Shown: positions 25,392 to 37,919 of the stretch, piece after piece | How positions within the stretch are numbered: position 1 is the stretch's first letter | How the letters are laid out: each line of letters starts with the position of its first letter | DNA from: Allacma fusca | Lineage: Eukaryota; Arthropoda; Collembola; Symphypleona; Sminthuridae | Assembly: GCA_947179485.1 (NCBI GenBank) | Contig: OX359247.1 | Coordinates: forward strand, 27,876,801-27,940,800 | Reading direction: 5' to 3' | Length of the DNA: 64,000 bases | Made by a program: the position numbers and the translations under genes | Notes under the pieces: generated by a model | The model's database searches: none | Told to the model about the DNA's origin: nothing | Seen by the model: only the letters and a program-made list of their open reading frames with translations

Positions 25392-27021
25392 AGAGATACA
25401 GAGTTAAATGCTTTACGAAGGTCTATGAACACGGCAAGGACTTAAGTAATGGGTTTGCAAGGAATGCACATAATTTATGTATAAATACGAAGACTGTACA
25501 AGACGCATTATTAGCCTTTTGTAGATTATCTTTTCAAATAACTTCTTTAGAAAAGGTAGCGAATGTATAGGGCGATATGAATCAGCACTGTTTACGCTTC
25601 CCTTGCCTTTGTATACAGGGGTGACAATAGCAGTTTTAAAATAAGATGCAAAAGAACCATGCATAAGTATCAGGTTGAAGAGTATCAGCACAGGTGTGAC
25701 AATGGAAGCCTTACCAAATACTTTATCGTTTACTGTATTATTGGGTTTCGTGCCTTTGGGTTTTAATCCACTGAAAGCACTCCATATCTCCTTTGTGTTA
25801 ATTTCCGCACATATAATATCTACAGGCAGTGATTGCTTAAACAAAAGTAAGTCATTATCAACATAAGAGCATGGCACAGTAAACTATTCAGCTAGTACAT
25901 CACAGATATCAGTAGTATTAAATATACTAGACTTATGAATAGAGTCAGTATATAGTTTTTGAATATTTACGCTGTCTCCCAAGAACCTAATCTATTGCAC
26001 TCCACAACCGTTTAGGTTGTTGTTCATTTTCTATCAACTCTGCCTGAGAATAATTACGCTTAGTATTGTATATTTCATGCTTTACATTTGCTCGCAAACA
26101 ACGGTACTCAGCCTATTTGGAGGGGTCGTTGGACATAGTTGCGTTCTGTTTACATGCATCCCTATTCTTTATACATTCACGTATGTACTTAGTAACTCAA
26201 GTTTTAGAACTTGCTTTTACCCTCATACTTTTCAATGGTGAAACCTCGTCTAATAAAACCCTTAAGGTCGTACTTATAATATTGTAGATAAAGTCAACGG
26301 AGTTGTCATTACAAAGAAAGTTCCAATTAATTTTGCATATCGCAGTATTTAAAGTATTCCAGTCACAGTTCGAGAAGTCCCTAAATTGAATTACTGCAGT
26401 GTTATTAGAAGTAATATTTTTAAACGAATACTCAAATAACATCATGTCATGGTCAGAGAGTCTAGTGGTAGACGTTTTCCCTCACAGAACACTCTACGAG
26501 TCTGTATATCAATTATCTGCTTATAGTTACACATACTAACACAGGAGACCAGCTTAATTGTTTCCAGGTTAGGTTTAGAGAGGTCAATATTGATATCACC
26601 AAATATCATGCATTGTGTAGAAAGTGTTGCTAGATATTTTAAAAGACTGTCCATGAAAAGTAAGAATTTTTCTATTGAGCTGGACAAAGGTCGATAGATT
26701 AGAATAATTATAACAGACTGATACTCAGATAATAAAAGTTTTATACGCTGATTGTTCAACATTTGAATTACTAGTTTCAATGGAGAAGTCAAGGAACTTG
26801 CATCGGATACGTTTGTGAAGGTAGAGAAGCAATGCACCACCTTTTTCATTTGTCTGTCTGTTATGTGTCAGTAGGTTGTACCCAGGTATGTCATAAAGGA
26901 AAATGTTTGTCTTTGTGTCAAAAAATGTTTCGAGTGCGACTACATCAATAGTTTTGTCAAGAATAAAGTATTTCAATTTCTCAAACTTATGTAATGAAAA
27001 ATTATTGATATTCAAATACAA
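25392..27021 (-). mobile_element. LINE fragment (Jockey/CR1-like): endonuclease to reverse-transcriptase motif A
   Basis: Read on the - strand from 27021: LNINNFSLHKFEKLKYF and GGALLLYLHKRI (endonuclease start), GDINIDLSKPN (endonuclease core, about 26590), a linker (26445-26197), then RT start with TPVYKGKGSVNSADSYRPI (about 25620) and motif A as VFIDLRKAFNSV (about 25430-25395). Several frameshifts break it. The RT stops exactly where the inverted repeat of the 6-kb element begins, so its 3' half is missing. Confidence 0.85.
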
Positions 27022-27437
27022 AAATTTAGCAACTTTACGTGGAAGCGTATGAGCATGTAGAGTAATAGGTTCAGGGGGTCACAGCAGAAAATTCGCAATG
27101 AATATTCAATAAACTCGTGTTTATTCCGAACCAACACATGCACACGTTTTACAAGACCATAGATCATGATCTGTGCTACGATATAGAGCTAAGCCAGTAT
27201 CAAGGCATTTTCTATGGAAGGTTTCCTTGCACAACAAACAACACAGAAAAAGCACATTTTTTGGATCTTCTCATTACAGAGAGAGCAGCTACAGGTATTC
27301 GTCCCCATTTTGAGAGACCTATAAATTCAGCTCCTACACAGTTTGAAAAACTAGGAGTTTTTCGTGACGTTTTTGTATTGGTAGTCCAGGCAACAATGCT
27401 GCTGAGCAGCTAACAGTATGACCACTCTGCTCTGCAG
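27022..27437. other. Spacer between LINE and BEL/Pao remains
   Basis: Holds a 98-codon + strand open frame (27117-27413) that I do not recognise and do not call a gene. The end near 27420-27450 has a GAGTGGGAGT-like simple repeat. Confidence 0.4.
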
Positions 27438-30400
27438 TCAGAGTGGGAGTGGGAGTGAGAGAAGTAATTGTGGACCAGCGTGTAGGCTTCGCAGATGTTT
27501 ATCCGCTATGATCAGCTGAGTGACGTGACCTGCGGTAGGAAGAAGTATGGGAAAATTTTGATCCTCGGGGAGGTTTGAGTGGCGGAGACGGCCTCCGACT
27601 CTTAATAAACCAACGGGATCCAGGACCGGGCTAAGAGGAAGAATTTTACTGTTCTTTTGTAGGGGTTGAGAGCTTAGGAGTGACTGCAATTCCTGTGGGA
27701 AGGCGGACTCCTGAGCCAAACCAATGCAGCGATGCAAGGCTGTAATTAGCGGAGTACTGTTGGGACGGAACTGAGACTCTTTATTTTGGTGACAGTCGGA
27801 GGCAGGTGGCTACCACTCGAAGTAGCCTGGTGAGTGAGGTGTACCGATCCAAGTGTGACGAGTCTGACACGGTCAACTGAGCCTTGATCTCCCTGACTTC
27901 TGGCAACTCCGGGAGCGATTCTACCTTGTGTTCTTCGGGAAAGTTGAACTTCATTGACGTACACCAGGACGGACCATTCCAACAGATGGAAATGTTTCTG
28001 AGGTCTTCAGGAAAATTTCCGCGTGAAGCTAGATCCGCTGAATTGTCTTCACTTTTCACATGGTACCAATGGGGCCTTGGGTAATTTTGGACAATCTCAG
28101 TGATGCGGTTAGAGACGAAGGTCTTCCAGCGGTTGGGATTCGAGAGCCAAACTAGGGCGATGGTTGAATCCATCTCAAGGTGTACGTGACTAATCTCTCG
28201 CCTAAGGAATTCTTCGCGGTAGTTGCCAGCTTTGCAAGGAGTACAGCTCCACTTAAATCAAGTCGGGGTAGTGTTTCTTTGGACCCACACATGTTTTGGC
28301 CAGAAGAAGGAACATTTTGTGGTCCGAGGAGGAATATGATTTGAGGTACAGCACAGCTGCATAGGCCTTCTCAGAGGCATCGCAGAAACCGACCAGCTCT
28401 AATTTAGCTGTTTCCTCTAGGATGGCATGGCGGGGTGTTTGGATGGCTTCCAATGACTTCAGCTGATGTTGAAATGAAGTCCAGGTAATGAGTACGGGTT
28501 GGGGCAGCTTATCGTCCCAGCTGACCTTTTCTTCCCATAAGGCCTGGAAAAGAATTTTCATCTTTATGGTTACGGGCGAGAGCCAGCGGGATCATAGATC
28601 TTCGAAACATCTGAGAGGAATTGTCTTTTGGTAAGTAGGTGTCAATCACAACGCAAGTTGACGGAGAAGGAGAGCTTGTCCAAGACTGGGTTCCAACTTA
28701 GGCCAAGGGTTCTGTATGAGTCCTCCTTGTACAATTCCAAGGGTAGACGAGTTTCACATAGAGATATGTGAAGTCTGGTCAAGATTCTAGAATCATTGGA
28801 GATCCATTTACGGAGTTCCAATATTGCTGTCGCACAGAGCCAGTAGCTGGTCCTGAAGTATGGACGCGGATTCGTGGTCGTTGGTATTTGTGAGGACATT
28901 GTCAACGTAGACGTCATTATTAAGGATCTTGGCGGCAGTGGGGAAGGGCAACTATTCGTCTTGTGCCAGTTGATTTAACGCCCTAGTGGCCAGAATTGGG
29001 GACGCACAGTTGCCGAATGTGTCAACTGTCATTTGCAACTCTTCTACCGGAGATTCGGGATGTTCTCTCTACAGGATACGTTGAAGGTGTTGGTCATTCG
29101 GGTGAACCAGAAACTGGTAGTACATTTGTTTAATGTCTGCGGATATTGCGACTTTCCACAGACGAAATCGGAGTAGATAGGAGAGAAGGTCTTCTTGTGT
29201 TTTCGATCCTACCAATAAGCTGTCGTTGAGGGAAACTCCATTCGAAGATTTGGCGGAGGCGTCGAAAACGATTCGCAAATTTGTTGTGGAGCTGGACGTT
29301 TTGAGTACCCCATGGTGGGGCAGGAAGTATGAGCTGGCTGGAGGACACGGTTGAGTTGGCACTTTCGAAAGGTAGCCATTTGATTGGTACTCTTTCATGG
29401 CTGCCACGTGTTGTTGCTGGAGTTCCGGATTCCTTCCAAACTTTCTTTCCAGCTGATGTAGGCGACGGAGAGCGATTTCTCTGGAGGACCCGAATGAAGG
29501 AGCGTTTGGCTTCTTTTGAAGTCGTAGCGTATAGCGACCTTCTGGTAGTCTCTGGAAGTTGGATTTGAAGTGCTGCTCTGCCAGGGCTTCATCACTGGCC
29601 CACAGCCCAGGTGCCAGAAATTTTGAAGGGATGATTGGAGGTCACAACATGTGTGTAGTGAAGTCACGCACAGCGTCGGTTTGAAATTAGTCTTCCCGCA
29701 GATTATCCAACCAAAACGTGTGTCCACGGCATCGGGATGTCCAGGAGGTCCCTTAATGACTGGTGAAGGACGAAGGGTGTAAGGGAAAAGCTCTGCTCCA
29801 ATCAACAAGTCAATGGCTTCGGGCTTGCAGTAGTTGGGTCGGCGAGTTTCAGACCGATGAAGTGGCTGTGGAATTGAGAGATTGGGATAGAGGGAATGTG
29901 ACCGGTGATCTTTGGCATAACAAGAGGATCTAGGCTTGTTTGGTAGTTGTAGACTCAGGAGGAAATCTGCACATTGGCTAGCTTTGCTAGCTAGGGGGAA
30001 GCAACAGTAGTAGCAGAGACTCCCTTGCCTGAAATGTTGGCGATGGAAGTCTTCAGACCAGAGCTTCTGCCGGGGACAGGGACGTCCCGTCGGGACACTG
30101 GACAGACCGGGACGTCCCGTCCCCGGGGACAAAATAATTGTCCCCATGTTGTATTCGGGACGGGACGGGGACAAAAAAAATTGTCCCCATTATATCAGGG
30201 ACGGGACGGGACAAAACAAATTGTCCCCACTATATTCGGGACGGGACGGGATAAAACAAATTGTCCCCATTATATTCGGGACGGGGCAAGCTTTTTGGTC
30301 GTGTATATAACGGGACGGGACCAGCAAGCATAGCAGAACAAGGATAACGTTTCAGCTTTAATGCTCACGAGTAAACTATTGTGTGAACACTATTTCACCG

Positions 30401-32124
30401 AATGTAAGACATTCGATTTTAGGTTGTAGAAAATGAGGCTTGTTGCTCAAAAGGTTAAGGAAGAATCTTGAAGCCACGATTCTATAAATGTGTTTTTTAT
30501 GTGTTTGGTACAAATATTTTTTCTACGAAATTTTCCTCATATTCCGATTTTTATTTCCGAGAATGACGACAACTGTTTTCAGTAATTATCGGGACGGTAT
30601 AGGGATTTTGTTCACATGCCACGAGTTTCGGGACCGGGGACAATATTTTGTTTTAAATTTTGGGGACGGGACGGGGACAAAGGTTTTGAAAAAATATCGG
30701 GACGGGACGGGGCGGGGACGGGACAAGAATTTTGTCCCCAACAGAAGCTCTGCTTCAGACCCAGCTACTTTACAGTACGCTCTGTGATGAAGCGTGATGT
30801 GGGTCAAGGAGGGCTCGCATCGGATGACATGCACCCTTGGCGTCGAACACATTGACGACAACTGTGAGAAGGAGAACCTGGGAGTGCGCTTGTTGGGCAT
30901 GAGAAGTGTGGAGTGAGACGGGTTCATCTTCCTTCTTGTTTACTTCTTGGGACTCTGGTTCAACATGGACCATTGTGTGGTGTCGCTTATTGCACTTTTT
31001 GCAATTTGTTTTGTTGGAGCAGGAGACACTTTTGTGGGATGCGCTAAAGAAGTTAAAACAGAGGGTATTGGATTTAACGCGGTCACGCCGCTCCTTGATG
31101 GACCGCTTCTGAAATGATAGGGACTTGAAGATGGGGTGGTAGTTTTCTTTGCAGATTTTGCACTTAGACTCAGTGGAAATGTGATGGGATGAGACATTCT
31201 TTGACTTATAGTTGTTCGAGTTGGTGTTGGTATTGTTAGTGGAACTTGCTTTTGAGGTTGCTTGAGAATTGACGGTGGGCTCGATGACGGCTCTGGACCT
31301 TGGAGACAGGAAGTCATAGATATCCTTGTAGGTTGAGGAATCGTTGGGCCTTAAGGAAAGTACCCACTGGCGTTTTGTCTCCGGGTCAAGCTTTTCCTCA
31401 ATGACGTACATGACCCAAATGTCCCAGTGATCGTTGGGAGCCTTCAGGAACTGGAGGGCTTGAATACACTCTCTTGTAACGTCCACTAACTTGCAAAGTG
31501 CGGGACCGCACTCTTCTTTCATAGCGGGTAATTTAAGGAGGCGACTTATGTTGGCTTCAATGATTTCTCTTTTTTTGTCGAATCTTTCGATTAAGAGTCT
31601 CCAAGCTTCATCATAATTGTCATCGGTGATGGCAAGGTGGCTGATGACAGATTCGGCTTCGCCCTTTAGTGACGTCTTGAGATATTGAAGTTTTTGGGAG
31701 GGGCCAGGGAACTTTGGTTGTGGACGGCGGCTTTGAAGAGGTCGTAATAGGACGACCACTTCTCGAGTTCCCCATGAAACACTTGTTCCTCTAGGTCAGG
31801 CTGCTTAACTTTGGTGTTGGTGATGGTGGGGGTTGCTGTTGGTTTCAGAATTTCCAGATGCTCCACCATAGTGAGATAGCTAGCGTTCATAGCCTCTTCT
31901 TTGTTGTTGAGAGTATCTTCTGCGGCCTGATCTGCAGCATATTGAAACAACTGTTCACTTGTGGCCTCAAAAGTCTTCCAGTGACTCTCCAATTGTTTGA
32001 GAAGTGCGTCGTATCTGACCCTTGACAGCTTTAGATTGGATTGGTTAACGATTTCCTTCTCCATTATGGTGAATCTTCCCTTGATTGCAGTGATGGTGCT
32101 TTTGAGGGCCCTTTCTGAAGACAT
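27438..32124 (-). mobile_element. BEL/Pao retrotransposon, 3'-truncated and interrupted
   Basis: Order on the - strand: gag from the ATG at 32124 (coiled-coil start, then a DUF1759-type block with EAWRLLIERFDKKREI near 31600); zinc knuckles (CKICKENYH, CFNFFSASHKSVSC, about 31170-30960); protease start (about 30860), cut by a MITE at 30059-30752; rest of protease/RT linker (to 29395); RT with ADIKQMYYQFLV (about 29130); RNase H (28560-28000); integrase zinc-binding region (27737-27440). The integrase core and 3' LTR are absent. Frameshifts occur between blocks. The RT motif usually YVDD reads YVDN at 28898-28909, which would remove a catalytic Asp. No LTR is confidently visible. Confidence 0.88.
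30059..30752. mobile_element. hAT-type MITE, 694 bp, inserted in the BEL/Pao protease region
   Basis: Begins CAGAGCTTCTG and ends CAGAAGCTCTG, an exact 11-bp inverted repeat; the match continues with GGGGACA after two mismatches. Exact 8-bp duplications CTTCAGAC flank it (30051-30058 and 30753-30760). The body is GC-rich at both ends with many CGGGACGGGAC blocks: about four tandem ~41-bp units (about 30125-30290), each pairing TTGTCCCC with GGGGACAA, and a second cluster at 30640-30735. No coding capacity. Confidence 0.92.
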
Positions 32125-32652
32125 CTTTGGAACACTTTAGCACGGAAGCTTCTAAACTTGGAATAGGTCTCAGTGATAATTCGAAAAAAAAACAACACCG
32201 AATCCGGCTTTCGAAGGACCACAAAATGTATAAAATGGAAAGAAGCTTTAGTGCTGGATGGATGTATGAATGATGTGTGTATGTATGACTGGTGGTCATG
32301 AGAAATGAGCCCGAGTGAGAACTTGTATTTTCTGGCTGAATGACTCCACTAATTTTAATACACAACAAATAATACTCTGTACATACAACTAGGGTTTGGT
32401 TTTTGACAAGGCTAAAGGAGCTAACTCCTCAACTCCCAAAATCTCACTGTTTGTTGAAAGGAAAAATTTTTGAGTTCGCAATTTGAGTGTAAAGGGAATG
32501 TCAGGTTATATGTTAATTAGAATTTGGATAAGGTGGATTGGAGGTAGGAAAATTTACGTGGAAGGTAAAGTTTTATAAATGAGGATTCTTATCGCTAAGG
32601 TTTAGGAGTGACTGACCGGTCAAATACAAATGACGTTTTATCGCAGACCAGG
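32125..32652. other. Upstream leader side of BEL/Pao element; no LTR resolved
   Basis: The expected 5' LTR and primer-binding site of the - strand element should lie here. With the 3' LTR missing there is no partner copy to delimit it. No gene seen. Confidence 0.35.
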
Positions 32653-32931
32653 CTACTTAAACCAATTGAGGACCAGCAACATGTAAACTTCTAAGGTCTG
32701 GACATGGTTTGTATGAAGATCAATATTAAAACATCCATATATAATAATTATATCATTATCAATTACAGAAATAACATACACCTGAAAGCATTTCAACGAA
32801 AGCTTGAACAGGATATTTCGGCAATTTGTAATAACAAATGTAATTGAACTTGCATTGGAGAATTTGACAATGATTGTTACTATCTCTTTTTTGTATACAC
32901 AACGGTTCTCGCAGCGGGCCAGCTCGAGCAA
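32653..32931 (-). mobile_element. LINE endonuclease scrap
   Basis: A - strand open stretch containing DNDIIIIYGCFNIDL, which resembles the GDFNIDL core of LINE endonucleases with G and D displaced. Too short and decayed to classify. Confidence 0.45.
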
Positions 32932-33699
32932 AAGCTCAATTTCCTTTAGACTGTCTTTATATAGCGTTGCAATCCATTCGACTGACTATATCAAAGCCAG
33001 TAATTTTAATTTCGCCCCGAGGGGTTAATGTCCACAACTCGACCAAAAAAAATATCGCATGATTTCGATTGTCAGCCTGAATCAATAGGCTGTCTAGTAA
33101 AAGACTGGACATTGTGGAATATGTAATCTTTATAATTATTTTTGCACTAACAATGCATTTTTTGACTTTCCAGGAGGATTAAATTATCTTACAATGAAGT
33201 CCTTGAATTATAATAACACGGGAACAGGCAACACACATTTGTTCAATAGTAATTCTTTGATTGTGTTTCACGCATAATTTATTATAAGTCATGCGATTAC
33301 CAAAATGTCAACCCTTGAGCATATAACCAGGCTACCTCTAAAGGACTTATTTATGTTTAAGGATGGATGCAAGTGTCAAATTAAAGTACCTGTATTATTT
33401 ACAAGGTCCCGAATGCCTTTGGAAAAAGGCAAAGAAAGTACACAATTTGGTACGGTATTTGAGATTTCATTTACTGTTACTAAACAGTTCGAAGAGCTTC
33501 TTTAAAATCCGTTTACAATCGGTAAATTGTTACACCCAGTCCAACGGCTCTCTCCCTTAAATAACCTCAAAAGATCCTCGAATGTACTGGGTTCTGTACT
33601 GGGGGTGAATTCTAACTACTTTTGGAATTGTCGAATAGTACCGCCGGTCCCAAGTTTCGGTTGTATACTCCAGGATAGATCTAGCAGTAATCATTGATA
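32932..33699. other. Spacer, no gene seen
   Basis: Contains short open frames on the + strand (33305-33505 among them) without recognisable motifs. Confidence 0.4.
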
Positions 33700-34800
33700 A
33701 AAGTAGTCAAGTTTTTAAGAGTCATTGGGTTCATGCGTTTGAAGATACTTAACTTTTTGTAGATGTAGTCTCTGGCGATGTCAGTTTTGAATGTTGTAGT
33801 AATATTCTCAGCAAAGGCTATAGCTTTATCGTTTGTTTTAGAAAAAACCTGTTGATTTCCGTCTCAAAGTCTTTGAAACGTGGTTTAGAGTTAGCTATGT
33901 TCAGATTGTCCAGAAATAGGACATTTGAGAATGTCCACAAATGTAAAGCAGATCCGTGTAATATAGAATTTCCATCGTTCCCTAAGTTTGAATTGGCACA
34001 TCTAGAGTTAAATGGTTTGAGCCAGAAAGTGCAGGAGGAATGTCCGTAATAGGTAGCAATGTTGGAGAAGTTTTCATTAGGTAGGAATGAAGTCATGGTT
34101 AATATATGTGCATCCTCTCTTGTCTGTCAGGATCAGTTAATTCAATATTCGGTAGGATATGGTTATTAATAAAGTCTTCAGGAGTAAGTTATTGATAAAT
34201 AATTGAGATATTTGCTAATTTTCCGTAGGCGTGGGAGGTAGTCACTTGTAATCGGATGGTGACAATGTCGTCTTTGTATATTGAGTAATAAATAGCGTTT
34301 GTGATTCGTATGTGAATGTTAATTTCTAAAGTTGCATCAGTAGGTAGGGTGTATTGTTTTAACAGGTTGAAATCAGAATAGTGATAATCATCTTGAGTTA
34401 CGTAGGCGAGAATGTTAATGAGGACCATAGGGTTGGTTGGCTTGGCAGTGAAATGGTCGGTTCGTGGCTACTTTCACAGTTAAAGATAAAAACAATGTTC
34501 GTAGAAAAAAAGAGCAGGGGTTTGTTCAGATGTTATCACTTTTTAATAATGGGAGGGTTTATGATTTAATTTTGTGATTTTTTCGAGTTTTTTAGATTTT
34601 TGAAAACTTTTGGCAAGGGTTTCCCCTATTTTTACACTTTGTAAAAAAATATAGTTTTTGAAAATTAAGGAAAATTTGGGCAGGGAATTCTCTTCTTTCT
34701 TAGGTAGTAATAAAGATTTTACTACAAAAGAGCAAGGAACGATCTCGAGCAAGACGTCTTGTATGGATTTGAATGTCGGGTCAGCGAAGCTCAATTACAA
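33700..34800 (-). mobile_element. LINE fragment: ORF1 end and endonuclease, decayed
   Basis: Read on the - strand: 34794-34543 is Lys-rich (ADPTFKSIQDVLLEIVP), then SDFNLLKQYTLPTDATLEI (34428 on) in the style of the variable start of an APE endonuclease, then FNSRCANSNLGNDGNSILH (about 34010), matching the usual N-aromatic...N...G...L layout of the GDFNAHH block, then a linker (KAIAFAENITTTF near 33810). Stops and frameshifts are frequent. Confidence 0.6.
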
Positions 34801-35239
34801 TAATAATATAAGTAAGCACTTAATAAACGTAGAGTAGATCACTTTGTGAGATTCGGAAATAGTAGGCGAGAATTGTCTATCGTGGTAAATGACCAAAACT
34901 CGACTGGTCCTTTTTATTTTTAGTTCACACCTTCCATTCGTTTAAAATAGTATGCTTATTCGTATTAAGTAATGAACTCATCTTCAGATTATTAGTGAAT
35001 TCTAAAATATTAAAATATGGAAGTGTCGTTTGCTTTTGTTTGAATTGTGAAGGTTTGGATTCTATTTCTAACGTCCAATATATATAATATATATAAGTAT
35101 ATATATACATATACGTACATGTTAGTATAAGACTTTAGTGAATACTGTTCATTCACAAGTACATCAATGAAATTTTTTCTGATAACACAATTTTGGAAGA
35201 ATTAAAAAATATCGTAAACTATATTACATGATGAATTTT

Positions 35240-36500
35240 TGTAAAGGAGCTGCAACGAGGATTCGTTGCGGAGAGATGTTAGGTTTTACTTATTGTTTAA
35301 TGGTGTTCTAGAGGAATTAAATAAGTGGCATTTGGTCATCACATACAGGAGGTCGTTTGTTTCTTGTACAATGCATTCGTTGCAGGGTTCAGGGTCTGTA
35401 AGCTTTAGTTTACCTTACCTGGTGCCGAAGTTCGATGATCCGAGTCTCAGGTTAGCGAAAAGGTGTATGAATTTAAATTAAATATGAAACGTAGTTATAT
35501 GTGAAAAATTGGCTTGTAATGGCTCTGTAATAGAGACGTTACGTCGATTTGTTAATTCTGCCGATGTCTTCCCTAGTAAGCTTATCCATAATATGAGCCA
35601 CAATTATGGGATAAACATTTGAGGAATTCTGGAGATTGAAATCCCCATGCTGTGGAGAAACCTTTTTGTTATAGGATATTTCTAATAAAGTCTGCTCAGG
35701 ATGTCTTCCGTCGAGTTACATAGTTATTGCACGTCAGAGGCTTAAGTCGATTATAGCTTACTCTGACTAGTTTTGTATCTGGTAACGTGAGAATTTTAAC
35801 CCAATACCTTAATGCCCAGCCAACAATTTTGTAAAACACTTTTGTTCGTCCGATTTCTATTCCAAGTGCGTAGGACGGAGTATTTATTAGGCAGCCAAAT
35901 TTTTCAGGAATTGATTTTGAATTATTTCCACTTCGGTGGGGATATTAAGTGCTCAAAATTCTGCTGCATATGTCATTAGTGGAATCACTGTGTAGTCCAA
36001 CAATTTCATTTTAGCCTCCCAGGAATCGGGTTTCGAAGCTTCGATAATTTTTAAGGTGGGTCCAATTATTGACATTGATTAGCTCTTGAGTAATTTAGGC
36101 ACCCTATTAAAGGAGTCCGAATTCGAGAAATGAATATCTATTTACGTATATTCTGATGAAAATTCGATTGGTGTGTCATTTAGATACCATTTACAGGAAA
36201 TTAAATTGTTACCCCCATTCCTAAAAATAATGATTTTGGTTTTTGATATAATTATTTTTAGGAAGTTGCCTGCCAATAATCATCCAGAAAGTTTAACTTA
36301 TCCTGGAGGCTGCTTTTGATTCGAGTGAAGTTACATTGGTCTGCCAGGAAGGTGTGGTTTACAGCATTTCCACTGGCTAGACCCTAATAGTTTGCTCCTT
36401 GTAGGAAAAATTTATCACGATATATAAATTGCTAAAGTAGGGGGCTGTGAATGTTGCCATGGAGTACTCCTTGAGATATATCTATTGGGAGGGAGTGCTC
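35240..36500 (-). mobile_element. LINE fragment: RT fingers/palm to C-terminal Cys motif, decayed
   Basis: On the - strand from 36490: a GVPQGSPLSPLL-like block (QGVLHGNIHSPLL), then ADQCNF where an (A/V)DD motif is expected, then KIIISKTKIIIFRNGG, typical of the LINE RT thumb. Near 35400-35260 a zinc-knuckle-like CNECIVQETNDLLYVMTKC follows, the usual LINE C-terminus. The 3' side ends near an AT run at 35080-35115. Order and spacing suit one Jockey/I-like copy. Confidence 0.65.
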
Positions 36501-37046
36501 CGCTCCTATTAGGATTTTAAGAGTTCATAGCGTGGTCATAGAGGGACTTGATTACCACAATAAACATGGCGTTGGCGATTACAAGTTAATCAGTTGTTAA
36601 CTCTATTATTCGGTTGTTATATTTAGATGATCTCTTTTGATTCTAAGAAGTACAGCAGTATTGCGCATGTAACCTTCAAATCGTTTAGCTTCAGAAACGG
36701 TAGAATTTTTCGTTTCTTGTTTAGATTTTTTGTAGCAATTGGAAAGCACGTCAGGTTCAAACTCGGTTCGCCAAGCTTTGGCCCATGTATGTATGTATTT
36801 TAGGGGTCCTCTCTCACCAAGTTGGAGAGAGATACTGCTCGGGCCATCAGGTGGGCCCATTGCAGATTGCCCTGTACACTTTACTTTGGGCGGGTTGCGA
36901 AGCGGCCAGTTGCAATTGAGTAATACAACAGGTCGCTCGCGTTCGCCTGTTTAAGGAGAGTTAGGTCTAAAGTTCATGCCTTAAGATCGATGTTTCTAAT
37001 GATGTAGAAGGCAAGGCACGTCGCCAAGAAGTGAAAGGCGTTCTCA
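36501..37046. other. Spacer, partly GC-richer, unclassified
   Basis: 36740-36950 is GC-richer than its surroundings and may be another repeat, but I recognise no ORF or terminal structure. Confidence 0.35.
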
Positions 37047-37499
37047 AAGCTATGGCCCATATCGGAAATATCGCAATCGCCAAAATACGGTTTGGCGATA
37101 TACTGCATATCGCCGATATATCGCCACGTTTATGCCCGGTTCCTTATTAATCAAATCATCCCATGCAAAAAAGTTTTGTGCGAATAGTTTCTTAAAAACA
37201 CGTAAAAAAATATATCCGAATCTGAACCGATAAAATTGTATGAACAATACGTGTTGGAGTTCCATATTATTAGTTACTCATGTTACGTTCGGTTTGTCTT
37301 ATTGCAAATTTATCTGGGAAATGAGCACCAATATTTTATTCTAAGCCTAATAAACTCAAGTATTATACATTTGAGGGACTTGGTAGTAGTGGCATATGTT
37401 GCCATTAGGTACTACTACCCGGGAATCGAGTGTTAGAGTATTCGAGAATTGGGTATATGAGGTGTGGGCTCTATGCATGGGCGCCCTCTATGAGGATCT

Positions 37500-37825
37500 T
37501 ATGGACTAAGGCTATATTGTCACAATCAGAAAGGGTGTGACGTAGCTCAGCAATATAAGAGTAGCACAATTTATTCCAAAAGATAACTTCGTTAGTAATA
37601 ATTGTAGTAATAGAAGTAATGGTAGTGGTAATAATAGAAGTTGCACACAGTAATAATAATAGTGGCAATCGAAGTGGTAATAATATTCACAATGGTAGAC
37701 AGTAATGTACTACGTCTTATCCAGAGGGAGTCCCAGATCGTAATGAATCTAGTCAGTAGTGTTAAGTTATGGGAAGCATTATTAAGCACTGCGTAAAATA
37801 GGAATCCATAATCTAAAATTTTCAA
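37500..37825 (-). mobile_element. LINE scrap with trinucleotide-rich tract
   Basis: The - strand reads KILDYGFLFYAVLNNASHNL, then LLTRFITIWDSLWIRRS, resembling the post-RT region of Jockey-like LINEs. The block 37600-37700 is a degenerate GTAATA/GTAGTG simple repeat. Confidence 0.5.
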
Positions 37826-37882
37826 AACTATAAATATTGTTGATGGACAAACATCAACTTGGAGTGGTTGCTGTTCACGACA
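37815..37882 (+). repeat. 68-bp direct repeat, left copy
   Basis: AAAATTTTCAAAACTATAAA and the following bases to CACGACA recur at 39338-39405 with one mismatch. No third copy noticed in the window. Confidence 0.9.
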
Positions 37883-37919
37883 TCTCCCTTTCCATGGTGG
37901 ATTCCCTTGAGACCTTTAT

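Noticed and set aside
27117-27413. 98-codon + strand open frame
   Set aside because: No motif, no splice partners, and it lies between two retroelement remnants.
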